A stretch of 64,000 nucleotides of DNA from Nocardia sp. BMG111209 (GCF_000381925.1 NZ_KB907307.1:3968001-4032000), one strand, 5' to 3'; shown: positions 9,065 through 20,590, numbered from the stretch's first letter. Notes: generated by a model from the sequence alone, not told the origin. Numbers and translations are program-made.

Positions 9065-9621
9065 TGCCGTCCTTCCGTCCCATCGGTTCGGTACCGGGTG
9101 CGTACGCACTGCCACCGGTCGAGGCCAAGCCCGGCTGGCCTCTGCCCGATACCGGGCCGTTTCTGCGAGCGTTCTCGGGCACCGAGAAACCGGGCGCAAT
9201 GATGCTGCACTACGCCCTGGGATACATCGGCATCTGGCGGGTGATCTACGACCAAGGCCGCGACGCTCCCGACACCGTCCACGAACAACTGGCCCTGCTG
9301 ACCTTCGCCATCGACAGAGAAGCCGCCGCACACACTTTGCAGATTCCGGTCACCGCCGACACTCCGGTCAACCCCAGCTCGTTCGGCGAGATGGTGTCCT
9401 GGCTGGCATGGAAATACCTGCTCGCCGCCCTGCGCCAGGACCTGCCCGCACACCGCGAACACGACGCCAACCAACTGGTACGACACATCGAAGCATTCGA
9501 CCGACTGGTCGCCGACGTCCAGGAAGGCCGGGTCCGACTGCCCGAACGCGCAACCGACATCTATCCGCCGAAAACATTCACCCCGGATACCGGTGGCCAG
9601 AGCCGCGAGAAATGCAGATGA
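9064..9621 (+). CDS. Helical protein, unknown function (operon gene 3)
   Basis: 185 residues from ATG 9064, with AAGGAG at 9049-9054. Mostly alpha-helical, with FSGTEKPGAMMLHYALGYIGIWRVIYDQG, LALLTFAIDREAAAHTLQ and SWLAWKYLLAALRQDLPAHREHDANQLVRHIEAF. No catalytic motif stands out and I cannot assign a family. It is the largest gene of the five-gene set, and its stop overlaps the next start in ATGA. Confidence 0.7.
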   Translation: MPSFRPIGSVPGAYALPPVEAKPGWPLPDTGPFLRAFSGTEKPGAMMLHYALGYIGIWRVIYDQGRDAPDTVHEQLALLTFAIDREAAAHTLQIPVTADTPVNPSSFGEMVSWLAWKYLLAALRQDLPAHREHDANQLVRHIEAFDRLVADVQEGRVRLPERATDIYPPKTFTPDTGGQSREKCR

Positions 9622-9821
9622 CTTTATCTGATCCTGTGTGCCCCAAAACTTTTTGCGACGCCGACAGTCTATTGCCGGAGTACATGTGCCAGGTGTACTT
9701 GATGGGTCTGACACCGGCACGGGCACGGCAGCTCCGGCGTATCCACCGGTTCCATCCTCCGGACGAATGTGTAGTCCACCTCCAAACAGCGACAATGCTG
9801 TTGACAGACGAAAGCGGTTGA
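9618..9821 (+). CDS. Small Cys-containing protein, unknown function (operon gene 4)
   Basis: 67 residues from ATG 9618, overlapping the previous stop (ATGA at 9618-9621). An ATG at 9612 is in frame and also possible. The protein has cysteines near the start (PVCPKTFC) and later (YMCQ, DECV) and a basic ARARQLRRIHRFH helix. Function unknown. Confidence 0.55.
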   Translation: MTLSDPVCPKTFCDADSLLPEYMCQVYLMGLTPARARQLRRIHRFHPPDECVVHLQTATMLLTDESG

Positions 9822-9825
9822 ACCG

Positions 9826-10134
9826 ATGTCGCTTCCGCTTCTGCTGACCCTCTGGCCAAGCTCGGTGCTGTTCACCGCAGTGGTGAGCTACCGCCTCGGG
9901 GTTTCCCGGCACGCCACCGTCACGATCGGCCGACACCGCGCGGATATGGTGTCTCGGCAGGACCCGTGGGCCACCGGACCGCCGGACAACTCTGGCCGCG
10001 CTGAGATTCAAACGGCGGGCCTGCCACCGGGCACGAATCGGGCCGTGCGGCGGCACTGCGACGATACGGAGGTCCTACCGCGCGTGACAGAAACCGGCTA
10101 TGGACTTTCACGGCGCCGGGTACGTCGGGCGTGA
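9826..10134 (+). CDS. Small protein with N-terminal hydrophobic helix (operon gene 5)
   Basis: 102 residues from ATG 9826, 4 bp after the previous stop. Residues 2-22 (SLPLLLTLWPSSVLFTAVVSY) form a hydrophobic segment that could be a membrane anchor. The rest is Arg-rich and probably disordered. Last gene before the hairpin at 10232-10265. Real coding status is less certain than for gene 3. Confidence 0.4.
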   Translation: MSLPLLLTLWPSSVLFTAVVSYRLGVSRHATVTIGRHRADMVSRQDPWATGPPDNSGRAEIQTAGLPPGTNRAVRRHCDDTEVLPRVTETGYGLSRRRVRRA

Positions 10135-10231
10135 GTTAATTCAGGATCGTAGGACGACCGCTTCAGTAAAATTTGCATGTAGTAAATCTGGCACGAAAGG
10201 CATGCTGATCCTACGCGTTTTCGACAGAAAT

Positions 10232-10265
10232 CCGCTCCCGACAACCCTTGGCTTATCGGGAGCGG
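10232..10265. terminator. Bidirectional hairpin terminator
   Basis: CCGCTCCCGA (10232-10241) pairs perfectly with TCGGGAGCGG (10256-10265) across a 14-nt loop. It lies between the convergent ends of the small-gene operon (10,134) and the GlyRS gene (10,323). It separates the mobile-element genes from the RiPP-like locus. Confidence 0.6.
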
Positions 10266-10322
10266 TGATCGAACAACACTGTTACGCAAATGGATTAGCG
10301 TGGGTGAAAAATTCGGGTAGCG

Positions 10323-13397
<3,075 letters not shown>

Positions 13398-13406
13398 CGC
13401 GTGATC

Positions 13407-14804
13407 CTATCGGTCGGTCGTGGCGGTCGAGACACTGCCCACACTCGGAATGCCGAGGCTGGTACCGGTTTTCGCGGTGAAGAAGCTGGGCAGGTGACAC
13501 CCTCCGCGGCACGCGTCGGCCACGGCGCACCCAGCGCAAGTGGACCGGGTGGTGACGGCCGTGTGGACGCGGTCGGTGAGCGTAGGCCAGAGGTCGGCCA
13601 GCCGGTGTTCGGCGAGGCGGCCGAAGTAGACATTGCTGTGCGGGCAGTTGCGCAGCTGGCCGTCGTAACTGACGCTGGCCCATACCATTCCGGATTCGCA
13701 GTGCCCCACGAGTTGGGAGAACCGCAGTGCGAGAGTGGGGTCGTCGGCGTGCAGCGGGGTATCGGTGTCGGCGGCGCAGAGTTTCTGTGCGCAGGGCCAG
13801 GCGACGGTCATCCCGGGGCATTCGGTGGCGGTGAGATCGTCGATCTCGCGCATCAACGGCAGGGTCACCGAGACCGGCACACCGTAGCGGTCGTCGTGGC
13901 GTCCGGTCGGTACGTACCGCATGATGCCGAATTCACGGACGCCGAGGCGGTACGCGTCGCGGATGACGTCGAGCACCCCGGGGATGTTCTCTTTGACGAG
14001 GGTGAGCTCGGCGACCACGTTGATCCCTGCGTCCAGCAGCAATTGCATGGCGGTGATGGCCTTGTCGTAGGCGCGGGGATGCCCGGTGAGATCGTTGTGC
14101 TGGTCACGGTCGCCATGGATGGAGACCAGGGCGCAGCGGACGTTGGCGGCGGCGAGGCGCGCGGCGCGGTCGGCGGTGATGAAGTGGCCGTTGGTGAACA
14201 CCACCTGGTACAGGCCGAGCCGGCCACCGTGCTCGAAGATGTGCATGGCGTCGGGATGCAGCAGTGTTTCGCCGCCGCTGTAGCGGATGACGTAGCAGCC
14301 TTGCGCGGCGCACTGGTCCAGGATCTCGATGGCCAGATCGGTAGGCAGGTGTTTTTCCGGGATCTGGCGGACGGCTTTTCGAATGTCGTTGTCGGACAGT
14401 GTCGGATCGATCTTCCACACGTTGTAGCAGAAGCCGCAGTTCCAGTTGCAGACCGCGGTGAGCTCGATCTCCAGGCGCAGTGGGAAGTCCAAGGTCGTGT
14501 CGAAGCGCTTGTCTATCTCCAGTAGCGACCGGTCGTGGCTGTCCGTCCTCGGTGCCGGTGGTGTCGTCAGTGCCGCGACAAGGGCGTCGAGGTCGGCGGC
14601 GACTTGACCCGAGTTGGCGTGAAATCGCTGGCTGAGGGTGCTGACGATGGTGTCCCGGTCGCTGCCGGCGAAGATTTCGTCAATCATCTGCTTGGCGACG
14701 GTGTTGCGCAGCCGGTGGAAGACCCCGGCCCGGGGGTCGAACAGCAGTCCCAGGTCGGGGCGGTAGCGCAGCATCGAAGGAACGGTGTCGAATGTGGTGG
14801 TCAT
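13407..14804 (-). CDS. Radical SAM/SPASM peptide maturase with PqqD-like domain
   Basis: 465 residues. Residues 5-80 resemble a PqqD-type RiPP recognition element (RPDLGLLFDPRAGVFHRLRNTVAKQM, then a winged-helix pattern ending VAADLDALVAAL). The radical SAM core has the CxxxCxxC cluster motif at C119, C123 and C126, followed by RYSGGETLLHP. The C-terminus has SPASM-type cysteines (LRNCPHS, then CAGCAVADACRGGC) for auxiliary Fe-S clusters. Such enzymes install thioether, C-C or epimer modifications in ribosomal peptides. Its ATG overlaps the stop of the GST-like gene (ATGA at 14801-14804). The substrate is probably the 28-residue peptide encoded at 15,914. Confidence 0.9.
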   Translation of the reverse strand: MTTTFDTVPSMLRYRPDLGLLFDPRAGVFHRLRNTVAKQMIDEIFAGSDRDTIVSTLSQRFHANSGQVAADLDALVAALTTPPAPRTDSHDRSLLEIDKRFDTTLDFPLRLEIELTAVCNWNCGFCYNVWKIDPTLSDNDIRKAVRQIPEKHLPTDLAIEILDQCAAQGCYVIRYSGGETLLHPDAMHIFEHGGRLGLYQVVFTNGHFITADRAARLAAANVRCALVSIHGDRDQHNDLTGHPRAYDKAITAMQLLLDAGINVVAELTLVKENIPGVLDVIRDAYRLGVREFGIMRYVPTGRHDDRYGVPVSVTLPLMREIDDLTATECPGMTVAWPCAQKLCAADTDTPLHADDPTLALRFSQLVGHCESGMVWASVSYDGQLRNCPHSNVYFGRLAEHRLADLWPTLTDRVHTAVTTRSTCAGCAVADACRGGCHLPSFFTAKTGTSLGIPSVGSVSTATTDR

Positions 14805-15829
14805 GATGCGGCCCGGCTTTCGTGGCGTGGATCGAGGCGGGCGAACAGCGCCCGGACATCGGCGGCGACTCGAGTGGCCGGTGCCCGGTATTCGGCCGCG
14901 AGGGTAATCGCGATTTCCTCGGCTGTGCGGCCGGCGTAGGCGAGGTCGACCGCGCGAGCTGCGGAGGCGTTGGTGAGGCGCAGGCAGTTGTCGGTCTGCC
15001 AGTTGTGCAACAGCTGGTCGGCGCGGCGGTATCGGTAGTGACGCGCAATCCATTGCGGGCTACCGGGTTCCGCAGCATCGATCGCCCGGTAGATGGCCTT
15101 GGCTTCGTCAAGGTGGCCACGAACCGACCGCCGATCCAGCAGGCGCTGCGCATAGTCCGCGACGGGGAGGTCGGTGATCGTGATTCCCCAGCCGATCATC
15201 TGTTGGAAGTAGGTCGACAACATCACATCGACCAGGCTGAAGGCACCGACCGTGTACGGTCCGCCATGCCGATCGAGAAGTGCCGCGACCGTGTCGCAGA
15301 CCCAGTGTGCCTGCTCCACCGCCGACGGCTCCGGCCTCGAAAACCGCTTCGGTTGTAGCGATTTCGCGTAGGTGGCATCGTTCATCAGCACGGGCAGATC
15401 CTGAGCAGCCCATGCACACAATGACCGCACCTCAGCACGCTGGTCCGCGGTCGTCCCGAGCAGAGAACACCCGGAGGTCGACGCGATGTCGTCGAGGTAC
15501 TCGGCGATCGCGAGAACGTCACCAGCCACGGCGTGTGTGTCGGTGTCGACCAGTACCGGGACCCGCGGCAGTGTCTCGATCACGGATCCGGCGAGCAGGC
15601 CCTCGGCATCGAGGGCCTGCAGGCCGGTGAACTGGCAATGGCAGCCCGCGCGGGACTCGCGTTCCGGTGGTGTGTCGTCGACGGTGAGCACGCCCTCGGA
15701 CGTCTCGGTGGTCGGCCAGTCCAGTTCGACGAGACGTTCCACGAAGGGAACCTGCTTCTCCCGCACGGCTATTCGGCCACGCATCGACCATCCCGAAAAG
15801 TGCAGATCGCCAATGTACAAGATCAGCAT
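14801..15829 (-). CDS. GST-like protein fused to a PqqD-like recognition domain
   Basis: 342 residues from an ATG preceded by GGAGGGA. The first residues (LYIGDLHFSGWSMRGRIAVREKQVPFVERLVEL) are a thioredoxin-fold glutathione S-transferase start. VPVLVDTDTHAVAGDVLAIAEYL and the later helical part (GGPYTVGAFSLVDVMLSTYFQ) complete GST N and C domains. From about residue 255, an appended segment (DNCLRLTNASAARAVDLAYAGRTAEEIAITLAAEY, ending VAADVRALFARL) fits a PqqD-like peptide-binding domain. I know of no standard RiPP enzyme with this exact fusion. It could catalyse thiol addition or elimination, or isomerisation, on the precursor. Actinomycetes use mycothiol rather than glutathione, so the thiol is uncertain. 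Confidence 0.8.
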   Translation of the reverse strand: MLILYIGDLHFSGWSMRGRIAVREKQVPFVERLVELDWPTTETSEGVLTVDDTPPERESRAGCHCQFTGLQALDAEGLLAGSVIETLPRVPVLVDTDTHAVAGDVLAIAEYLDDIASTSGCSLLGTTADQRAEVRSLCAWAAQDLPVLMNDATYAKSLQPKRFSRPEPSAVEQAHWVCDTVAALLDRHGGPYTVGAFSLVDVMLSTYFQQMIGWGITITDLPVADYAQRLLDRRSVRGHLDEAKAIYRAIDAAEPGSPQWIARHYRYRRADQLLHNWQTDNCLRLTNASAARAVDLAYAGRTAEEIAITLAAEYRAPATRVAADVRALFARLDPRHESRAAS

Positions 15830-15913
15830 GAGGCTCCCTCCGATCCGGATTACGTCAAACATCTTGAGTAACAACAACCTTCGAGCCGGGTCATCTGGGC
15901 CCGAGTGAGCAGG

Positions 15914-16000
15914 TCAGTTGCACTGGCGGCTGATGAGCAGCTTCGTCTCGACCTCCGGCGACTCGTACTCGCCGGTGACGGCAGCGATCTCCTCGTCCAT
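15914..16000 (-). CDS. Putative 28-residue RiPP precursor peptide
   Basis: The ATG (complement of 15998-16000) has a very strong GGAAGGAGG site 5 nt upstream. The peptide runs MDEEIAAVTGEYESPEVE followed by TKLLISRQCN. The first half is acidic like a leader and contains YxxP (Y12-P15), a spacing used by several leaders read by PqqD/RRE domains. The second half is short and ends Arg-Gln-Cys-Asn, giving one Cys for thioether chemistry and a C-terminal Asn. It is the first gene of the minus-strand operon, 84 bp before the GST-PqqD gene. Precursor status is inferred from size, ribosome site and neighbours. Confidence 0.75.
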   Translation of the reverse strand: MDEEIAAVTGEYESPEVETKLLISRQCN

Positions 16001-16086
16001 GGTTCCCTCCTTCCCAGGTGATACGGACCCTGCCGAGTCTCGCGGGCCCGGTCGTATCGAGCCATCCCCTCCGGCTGCCGTATCCG

Positions 16087-16187
16087 TGGACACCGGACGC
16101 CAGTTCTGGACAATTTCTGGACACGCGGTTGGCGTGGCGATGGAATATCGGCGGTACAGGCGAAGTCGGTTGGACATATCGTGGACA
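16087..16187 (+). promoter_or_regulatory. Five TGGACA direct repeats between divergent operons
   Basis: TGGACA occurs at 16087, 16107, 16118, 16171 and 16182. Two pairs (16107/16118 and 16171/16182) are exactly 11 bp apart, one helical turn, so a protein could bind the same DNA face in tandem. They lie in the divergent region between the precursor peptide (start 16,000) and the regulator-like gene (start 16,189), so they could control both. The binding protein is unknown; the adjacent HTH-containing protein is a candidate. Confidence 0.65.
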
Positions 16188-16188
16188 G

Positions 16189-17406
16189 ATGGTGCTCAGC
16201 TCGCCGCCGTCGATCGACCAGGTCAAAGAGTGCTTGATCAAATTGCGCCAGGGCCCGGCGCTCGCACGTCCGACCACGTTGCTGACCGCGCTGGATACGC
16301 CGGTCCGCGACTACCTCTCTCACGGGCGGCCGCACATTCCCGGGTCCGCAGAACAGGTGGCGCAACTCGACGCGACCATCCGATCGGCCATCGGACTGCT
16401 CTCCGACACCGAGCGACAGTTTGCTGAGGTGGATTTCAACCTCGTCAACGACCATCGCTTCCCGACACTGACCGAACGTCAGGAGTCGCTGGCCAGCCAT
16501 CAGAAATGCGCAGCAAAGACCGTGCGCCGGCACGCCGCCAGAGCGCTGGACACCCTCGCCTACCTCCTGATCGCCAGCGGTACAACGGAAACGAAGCTCC
16601 CGCCCGCCGGACAGGAGCCGGCCGAATCCCGGCCCGAACCCGCCGCCGGTCCCGAGAACCTCGCCGATACGCTCCGCGCATTCTGGCGCCTCAGTCCGAA
16701 CGCGAAGGTCGATATCGTGTGCTCCGAAATACCCGCCGACGAACGACCCGACTACGCGTCGCCGGCCGACCGGAACTACCTCCGGTACGCGAAATTCGCC
16801 GATCTCGACACTTTGATCTATATCCGGACACGGCTGGCCCAGCTCGCCCCGACCGTGGTTGTGCGCGACTTCGCACCCTCGGAGCACTACGACACTCACG
16901 CGGACGTCCTGGTCGTGATCGGAGGGCCACCCTGGAACGCCAAATTTCGAGAGTTTCTGCCGCAGTTGCCGTTCCACTTCGAACCGCACCCACTCGGCGA
17001 GGACGATCCCTTGGTGGTCCCTGCACTCGACGGCCTTTCCCTCGCCCCTCGCTGGACATCCCGAGGTGAACTGATCGAAGACCTGACGGTATTGACCCGC
17101 CTCACTGTCCAGGGCACCACCGTGTTCCTGCTCGGCGGGTGCCTCACTCTCGGCGTGCTCGGCGCGGCCCGTTGCCTGATGGATGCCGACCGCGGCCCGG
17201 TCAACGCCGCCTATCTCACCGATCGGCTCGGCGACGACGACTTCGTGCTCGTCACCGAGGTGCGGCGCGTCGGCGGCATCACCGATGTCGCCGACTTGAC
17301 GATGATCGAGCCGCTCTTGGTCATCGCCCGCAGTGCCGGCGAAGGTTGGGGAGTGGTCACCGACAACACCAAACGGTTCGCCGGCCGACAGCACACCGGA
17401 AGCTGA
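16189..17406 (+). CDS. HTH protein with sensor-type C-terminal domain, probable locus regulator
   Basis: 405 residues from ATG 16189. The start is uncertain: there is no clear ribosome site, and the last TGGACA ends 1 bp before it. The N-terminal 120 residues are helical, with a sigma/HTH-like stretch (LTERQESLASHQKCAAKTVRRHAARALDTLAYLL). After a Pro/Glu-rich linker, the C-terminal domain has VDIVCSEIP, DVLVVIGGPPWN and VFLLGGCLTLGVLGAARCL. This pattern occurs behind helix-turn-helix domains in other actinobacterial proteins, where it looks like a small-molecule or nucleotide sensor. No enzyme motif is seen. It is followed 5 bp later by a glycosyltransferase gene and is divergent from the RiPP operon. 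Confidence 0.6.
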   Translation: MVLSSPPSIDQVKECLIKLRQGPALARPTTLLTALDTPVRDYLSHGRPHIPGSAEQVAQLDATIRSAIGLLSDTERQFAEVDFNLVNDHRFPTLTERQESLASHQKCAAKTVRRHAARALDTLAYLLIASGTTETKLPPAGQEPAESRPEPAAGPENLADTLRAFWRLSPNAKVDIVCSEIPADERPDYASPADRNYLRYAKFADLDTLIYIRTRLAQLAPTVVVRDFAPSEHYDTHADVLVVIGGPPWNAKFREFLPQLPFHFEPHPLGEDDPLVVPALDGLSLAPRWTSRGELIEDLTVLTRLTVQGTTVFLLGGCLTLGVLGAARCLMDADRGPVNAAYLTDRLGDDDFVLVTEVRRVGGITDVADLTMIEPLLVIARSAGEGWGVVTDNTKRFAGRQHTGS

Positions 17407-17411
17407 GCACT

Positions 17412-18164
17412 GTGATCACCGTTCGTGACATCGCCACCTACGTGGTGAACCTGCCGCGCAGGCAGGACCGGCGAGCCTGGATCCACGCAAGTCTCCCGGA
17501 CGACCTCACCGTCACCTACACCTCGGACTTCGATCGCAGCTTCGACGGCCGACACCTCGCCCTCGCTGACCTCGAAGCAGACGGCATCGAACTGTTCGAC
17601 TGGCAAATCGACTCCAGCAACCCATGGTGGAACCGCCCTCTGAAGTTCGGCGAAATCGGCTGCACCCTTGCCCATCTGGCCTGCTGGTCGCACGCAGCCG
17701 ACCACACCGACCAGCCATACGTTCTCGTCCTCGAAGACGATGCCGTCCTGGGCACCGCGTTCACCGAGAACCTACTGCACGGACTGAATCGCCTCCGGCA
17801 GGAGGCGGCGCCGTTCGAGCTGCTGTATCTGGGCCGGTACCCCCTCGAACCTGATCGCCAGGCTGCTGTCCCGGGGTTCGTGGTTCCTGGGTATAGCCAC
17901 TGCAGCTACGCCTACCTATTCACCCGGACCGCTCTCGCGACGCTACTTGCCGTCGGCTTGCGGCAGGCCATCGTCCCAGTCGACGAGTTCCTTCCCGCGC
18001 TCTACGTTCCACATCCCCGCGAGGACCTGCGCACACGGTTTCCACCTCAGCTCACTGCATTGGCGTTCGATCCGCCGCTGGTTACCCAGCGCCCGAAAGA
18101 GGTCGCCGGCAGCGATACCGAGGACTCCGGCTTCATCGATACATCCGCGCACAGCGGAGCCTAA
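17412..18164 (+). CDS. Family 25-type glycosyltransferase
   Basis: 250 residues from GTG 17412, 5 bp after the previous stop. The opening YVVNLPRRQDRRAWI, the middle KFGEIGCTLAHLACWSHA and the acidic LVLEDDAV are the signature segments of the GT25 family (LPS galactosyltransferases and relatives), with EDD as the likely metal/nucleotide-sugar site. It could glycosylate the peptide product or an intermediate; no sugar can be assigned. The stop TAA (18162-18164) is also the left target duplication of the IS5 element that follows. Confidence 0.85.
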   Translation: MITVRDIATYVVNLPRRQDRRAWIHASLPDDLTVTYTSDFDRSFDGRHLALADLEADGIELFDWQIDSSNPWWNRPLKFGEIGCTLAHLACWSHAADHTDQPYVLVLEDDAVLGTAFTENLLHGLNRLRQEAAPFELLYLGRYPLEPDRQAAVPGFVVPGYSHCSYAYLFTRTALATLLAVGLRQAIVPVDEFLPALYVPHPREDLRTRFPPQLTALAFDPPLVTQRPKEVAGSDTEDSGFIDTSAHSGA

Positions 18165-19062
18165 GACCGTGTCTTACGTGGTTGTGATTCGTTCGGTGTG
18201 TGCTGGATCTGGTTGTGCGGCATGATGTTCGGCTTGTGGTCGATGAGTTGTCGAAACGTCTTGTACCGGACGAGTTGTGGAGATTGGTCGAGCCGTTGCT
18301 GCCGGGGTTCGAGCCGCGGCCGCAGGGCGGCGGGACGGCGCCGGCCGATGAGCGTGCGGTGTTCACCGCGGTGGTGTTCGTGCTGACCAGTGGCTGCGCG
18401 TGGCGGATGCTGCCGCCGTCGTTCGGGGTGACCGTGCCGACCGCGCACCGCCGGTTCGCCGCGTGGACCGAAGCCGGCTTGTGGCGGCGGCTGCACCGGG
18501 CCGTGCTCGACGAACTCGGCAGCCGGGGATTGATCGACTGGTCGCGAGCCGTCGTCGATGCGGCCAGTGTCCGGGCGAAAAAAGGGGCGCTCTGACCGGG
18601 CCGAGCCCGGTCGACCGCGGCAAGTCCGGTTCGAAGATCCACGTCTTGTCCGATCGCATGGGAATCCCCCTGTCAGTAGGCATTTCGGCCGCCAACACCA
18701 ACGACGCAGAGGCATTGAAACCGCTGGTGAAAGCGATACCCGCGGTCCGGTCACGACGCGGCCCACGCCGCCGCAGGCCGGGAAAACTGCACGCCGACAA
18801 GGCATACGACACTGCCGAACTACGCGAATGGGTGCGCGGTCGAGGCATCGGCGTCCGCATCGCCCGCAAGGGCGTCGAATCCTCCGAACGTCTGGGCCGG
18901 CAGCGGTGGGTGATCGAACGGACGATCTCCTGGCTGACCGGCTACCACCGGCTCAACCTCCGCTACGACCGCAAGCACACCCACTTCCTCGCGTTCCTCA
19001 CCCTCGCCGCAGCACTGACCTGCCACAAGAAACTGGCGAAATCATCCACATGAGACACGGTC
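18165..19062 (+). mobile_element. IS5-family insertion sequence, complete
   Basis: 898-bp element. The left end GACCGTGTCTTACGTGG (18165-18181) and the reverse complement of the right end GACCGTGTCTCATGTGG (19046-19062) match at 14 of 17 positions. A TAA direct repeat flanks it (18162-18164 and 19063-19065), the 3-bp TNA-type duplication typical of part of the IS5 family. It lies exactly at the stop codon of the glycosyltransferase gene without changing it. Confidence 0.9.
18200..19053 (+). CDS. IS5-family transposase made by -1 frameshifting
   Basis: The first frame (18200-18595) encodes DELWRLVEPLLPGFEPRPQ and the domain ending VVDAASVRAKK. At A6-G4 (18578-18587) the -1 frame continues RGALTGPSPVDRGKSGSKIH to the stop at 19,053. 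The DDE residues are visible as the Asp in VVDAAS, HADKAYD and VIERTISWL. The A-run slip with fused orfA/orfB is standard for this group, so the element is probably active rather than broken. Confidence 0.9.
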
Positions 19063-19138
19063 TAAGCCTGAATCCACCGATGAATTCGGTGTATTTGGGT
19101 GTGTCGAAATGAAGAAAGTGCCTTCTGACCTGGGATGA

Positions 19139-20590
19139 TTGGAGTTACCACACAACAACCAAGACAAGTTCCGAAAGACACTTTCAGTGCGATTGTTCCA
19201 CAGGTTCGCCGAGTCCTCGGCGAGGTTCGATGATGATGGCCTCGTGTCGGTGGCGGGGTTGGTTCCGGTGATGACCCTGGCCGAGCAGACGGGTCTGACC
19301 AGGCTGTTGACCGAGAAAATTGCCATCGACGCGCCACGAGTCAAGTCCGGGTCGGTGAACCCGGCACCGAAACTGGCCACGTTGATCGCCGGGATGTGTG
19401 CGGGTGCGGACAGCATCGACGATATCGGTCTGCTGCGCAGCGGCGGGTGCAAGACGCTGTTCAGTGGCGTGTATGCGCCCTCGACGGTCGGGACTCTGTT
19501 GCGGGAGTTCACATTCGGTCACGCCAAGCAGTTGGAGTCGGTGATGCGCGAGCATCTGCTGGCCTTGACCGCGCGCGCGGATCTGTTGCCCGGTGCGGCT
19601 GTGCGGACCTTCGTCGATATCGATTCGCTGCTGCGCCCGGTCTATGGCCACCAGAAGCAGGGCGCGTCGTACGGGCACACGAAGATTGCTGGGAAAAAGG
19701 TTCTCCGCAAAGGACTTTCACCCCTGGCAACCACGATCAGCACCGACCTGGCGGCACCGGTGATCGCCGGGATACGGCTACGCGCAGGTAAGACCGGCTC
19801 GGGCAAAGGTGCCGCATCGATGGTTACCGCCGCGATCGGCACCGCTCGTGCCGCCCGCGCCACCGGCATCGTGCTGGTGCGTGGGGACTCCGCATACGGC
19901 ACCCGCAAAGTCGTGTGCGCCGCGTTGCGCGCCGGGGCACAGTTCTCGCTGGTACTGACCAAGAATTCGGCGGTCAACGCCGCGATCACCGCGATCGGCG
20001 AAGACCAATGGACTCCGGTGCGGTATCCCGGTGCCGTGCGTGATCCCGATACCGGTGAGTGGATCTCCGACGCCGAGGTCGCCGAAATCTCTTATACCGC
20101 TTTCGCTTCCACGAAAGACCGGACCACCGCGAGGCTGATCGTGCGCCGGGTGAAAGACGCCCGATACCCCGATGCCCTGTTCCCGGTCTGGCGGTATCAC
20201 CCGTTCTTCACCAACTCCACCGAGCCCGTCGCCGATGCCGACATCACCCACCGCAAACACGCCATCATCGAAACCGTGTTCGCCGACCTGATCGACGGGC
20301 CACTGGCTCACATTCCGTCCGGGAAATTCGGCGCCAACTTCGCCTGGGTCCTGTGCGCCGCGATCGCCCACAACCTGCTGCGCACCGCCGGAATACTGGC
20401 CGGTGGCCGACTCGGCCGGGCCCGCGGATCGACCCTGCGCCGCAAAATCATCACCATCCCCGCCCGGCTCGCTCGCCCTCAACGGCGTCCCATCCTGCAC
20501 CTGCCCCGCTGCTGGCCCTGGGCGGACGCATGGCTCACGTTGTGGCACAACACAATCGGTTACACACCACCACAACCCGACAGCATCTGA
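19139..20590 (+). CDS. IS1380-family transposase
   Basis: 483 residues from a TTG start; GTG 19187 is an in-frame alternative. IS1380-like segments include VSVAGLVPVMTLAEQTGLTRLL, VRTFVDIDSLLRPVYGHQKQGASYGHTKI (catalytic Asp), IVLVRGDSAYGTRKVV (second Asp), and the later ITHRKHAIIETVFADLIDG (Glu region). It catalyses movement of its own element. No internal stop is seen, so it is probably functional. Confidence 0.9.
   Translation: MELPHNNQDKFRKTLSVRLFHRFAESSARFDDDGLVSVAGLVPVMTLAEQTGLTRLLTEKIAIDAPRVKSGSVNPAPKLATLIAGMCAGADSIDDIGLLRSGGCKTLFSGVYAPSTVGTLLREFTFGHAKQLESVMREHLLALTARADLLPGAAVRTFVDIDSLLRPVYGHQKQGASYGHTKIAGKKVLRKGLSPLATTISTDLAAPVIAGIRLRAGKTGSGKGAASMVTAAIGTARAARATGIVLVRGDSAYGTRKVVCAALRAGAQFSLVLTKNSAVNAAITAIGEDQWTPVRYPGAVRDPDTGEWISDAEVAEISYTAFASTKDRTTARLIVRRVKDARYPDALFPVWRYHPFFTNSTEPVADADITHRKHAIIETVFADLIDGPLAHIPSGKFGANFAWVLCAAIAHNLLRTAGILAGGRLGRARGSTLRRKIITIPARLARPQRRPILHLPRCWPWADAWLTLWHNTIGYTPPQPDSI

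Noticed and set aside
15914..16000. A microcin C-type adenylated peptide
   Set aside because: The C-terminal Asn is suggestive, but no MccB-like adenylating enzyme is encoded nearby.
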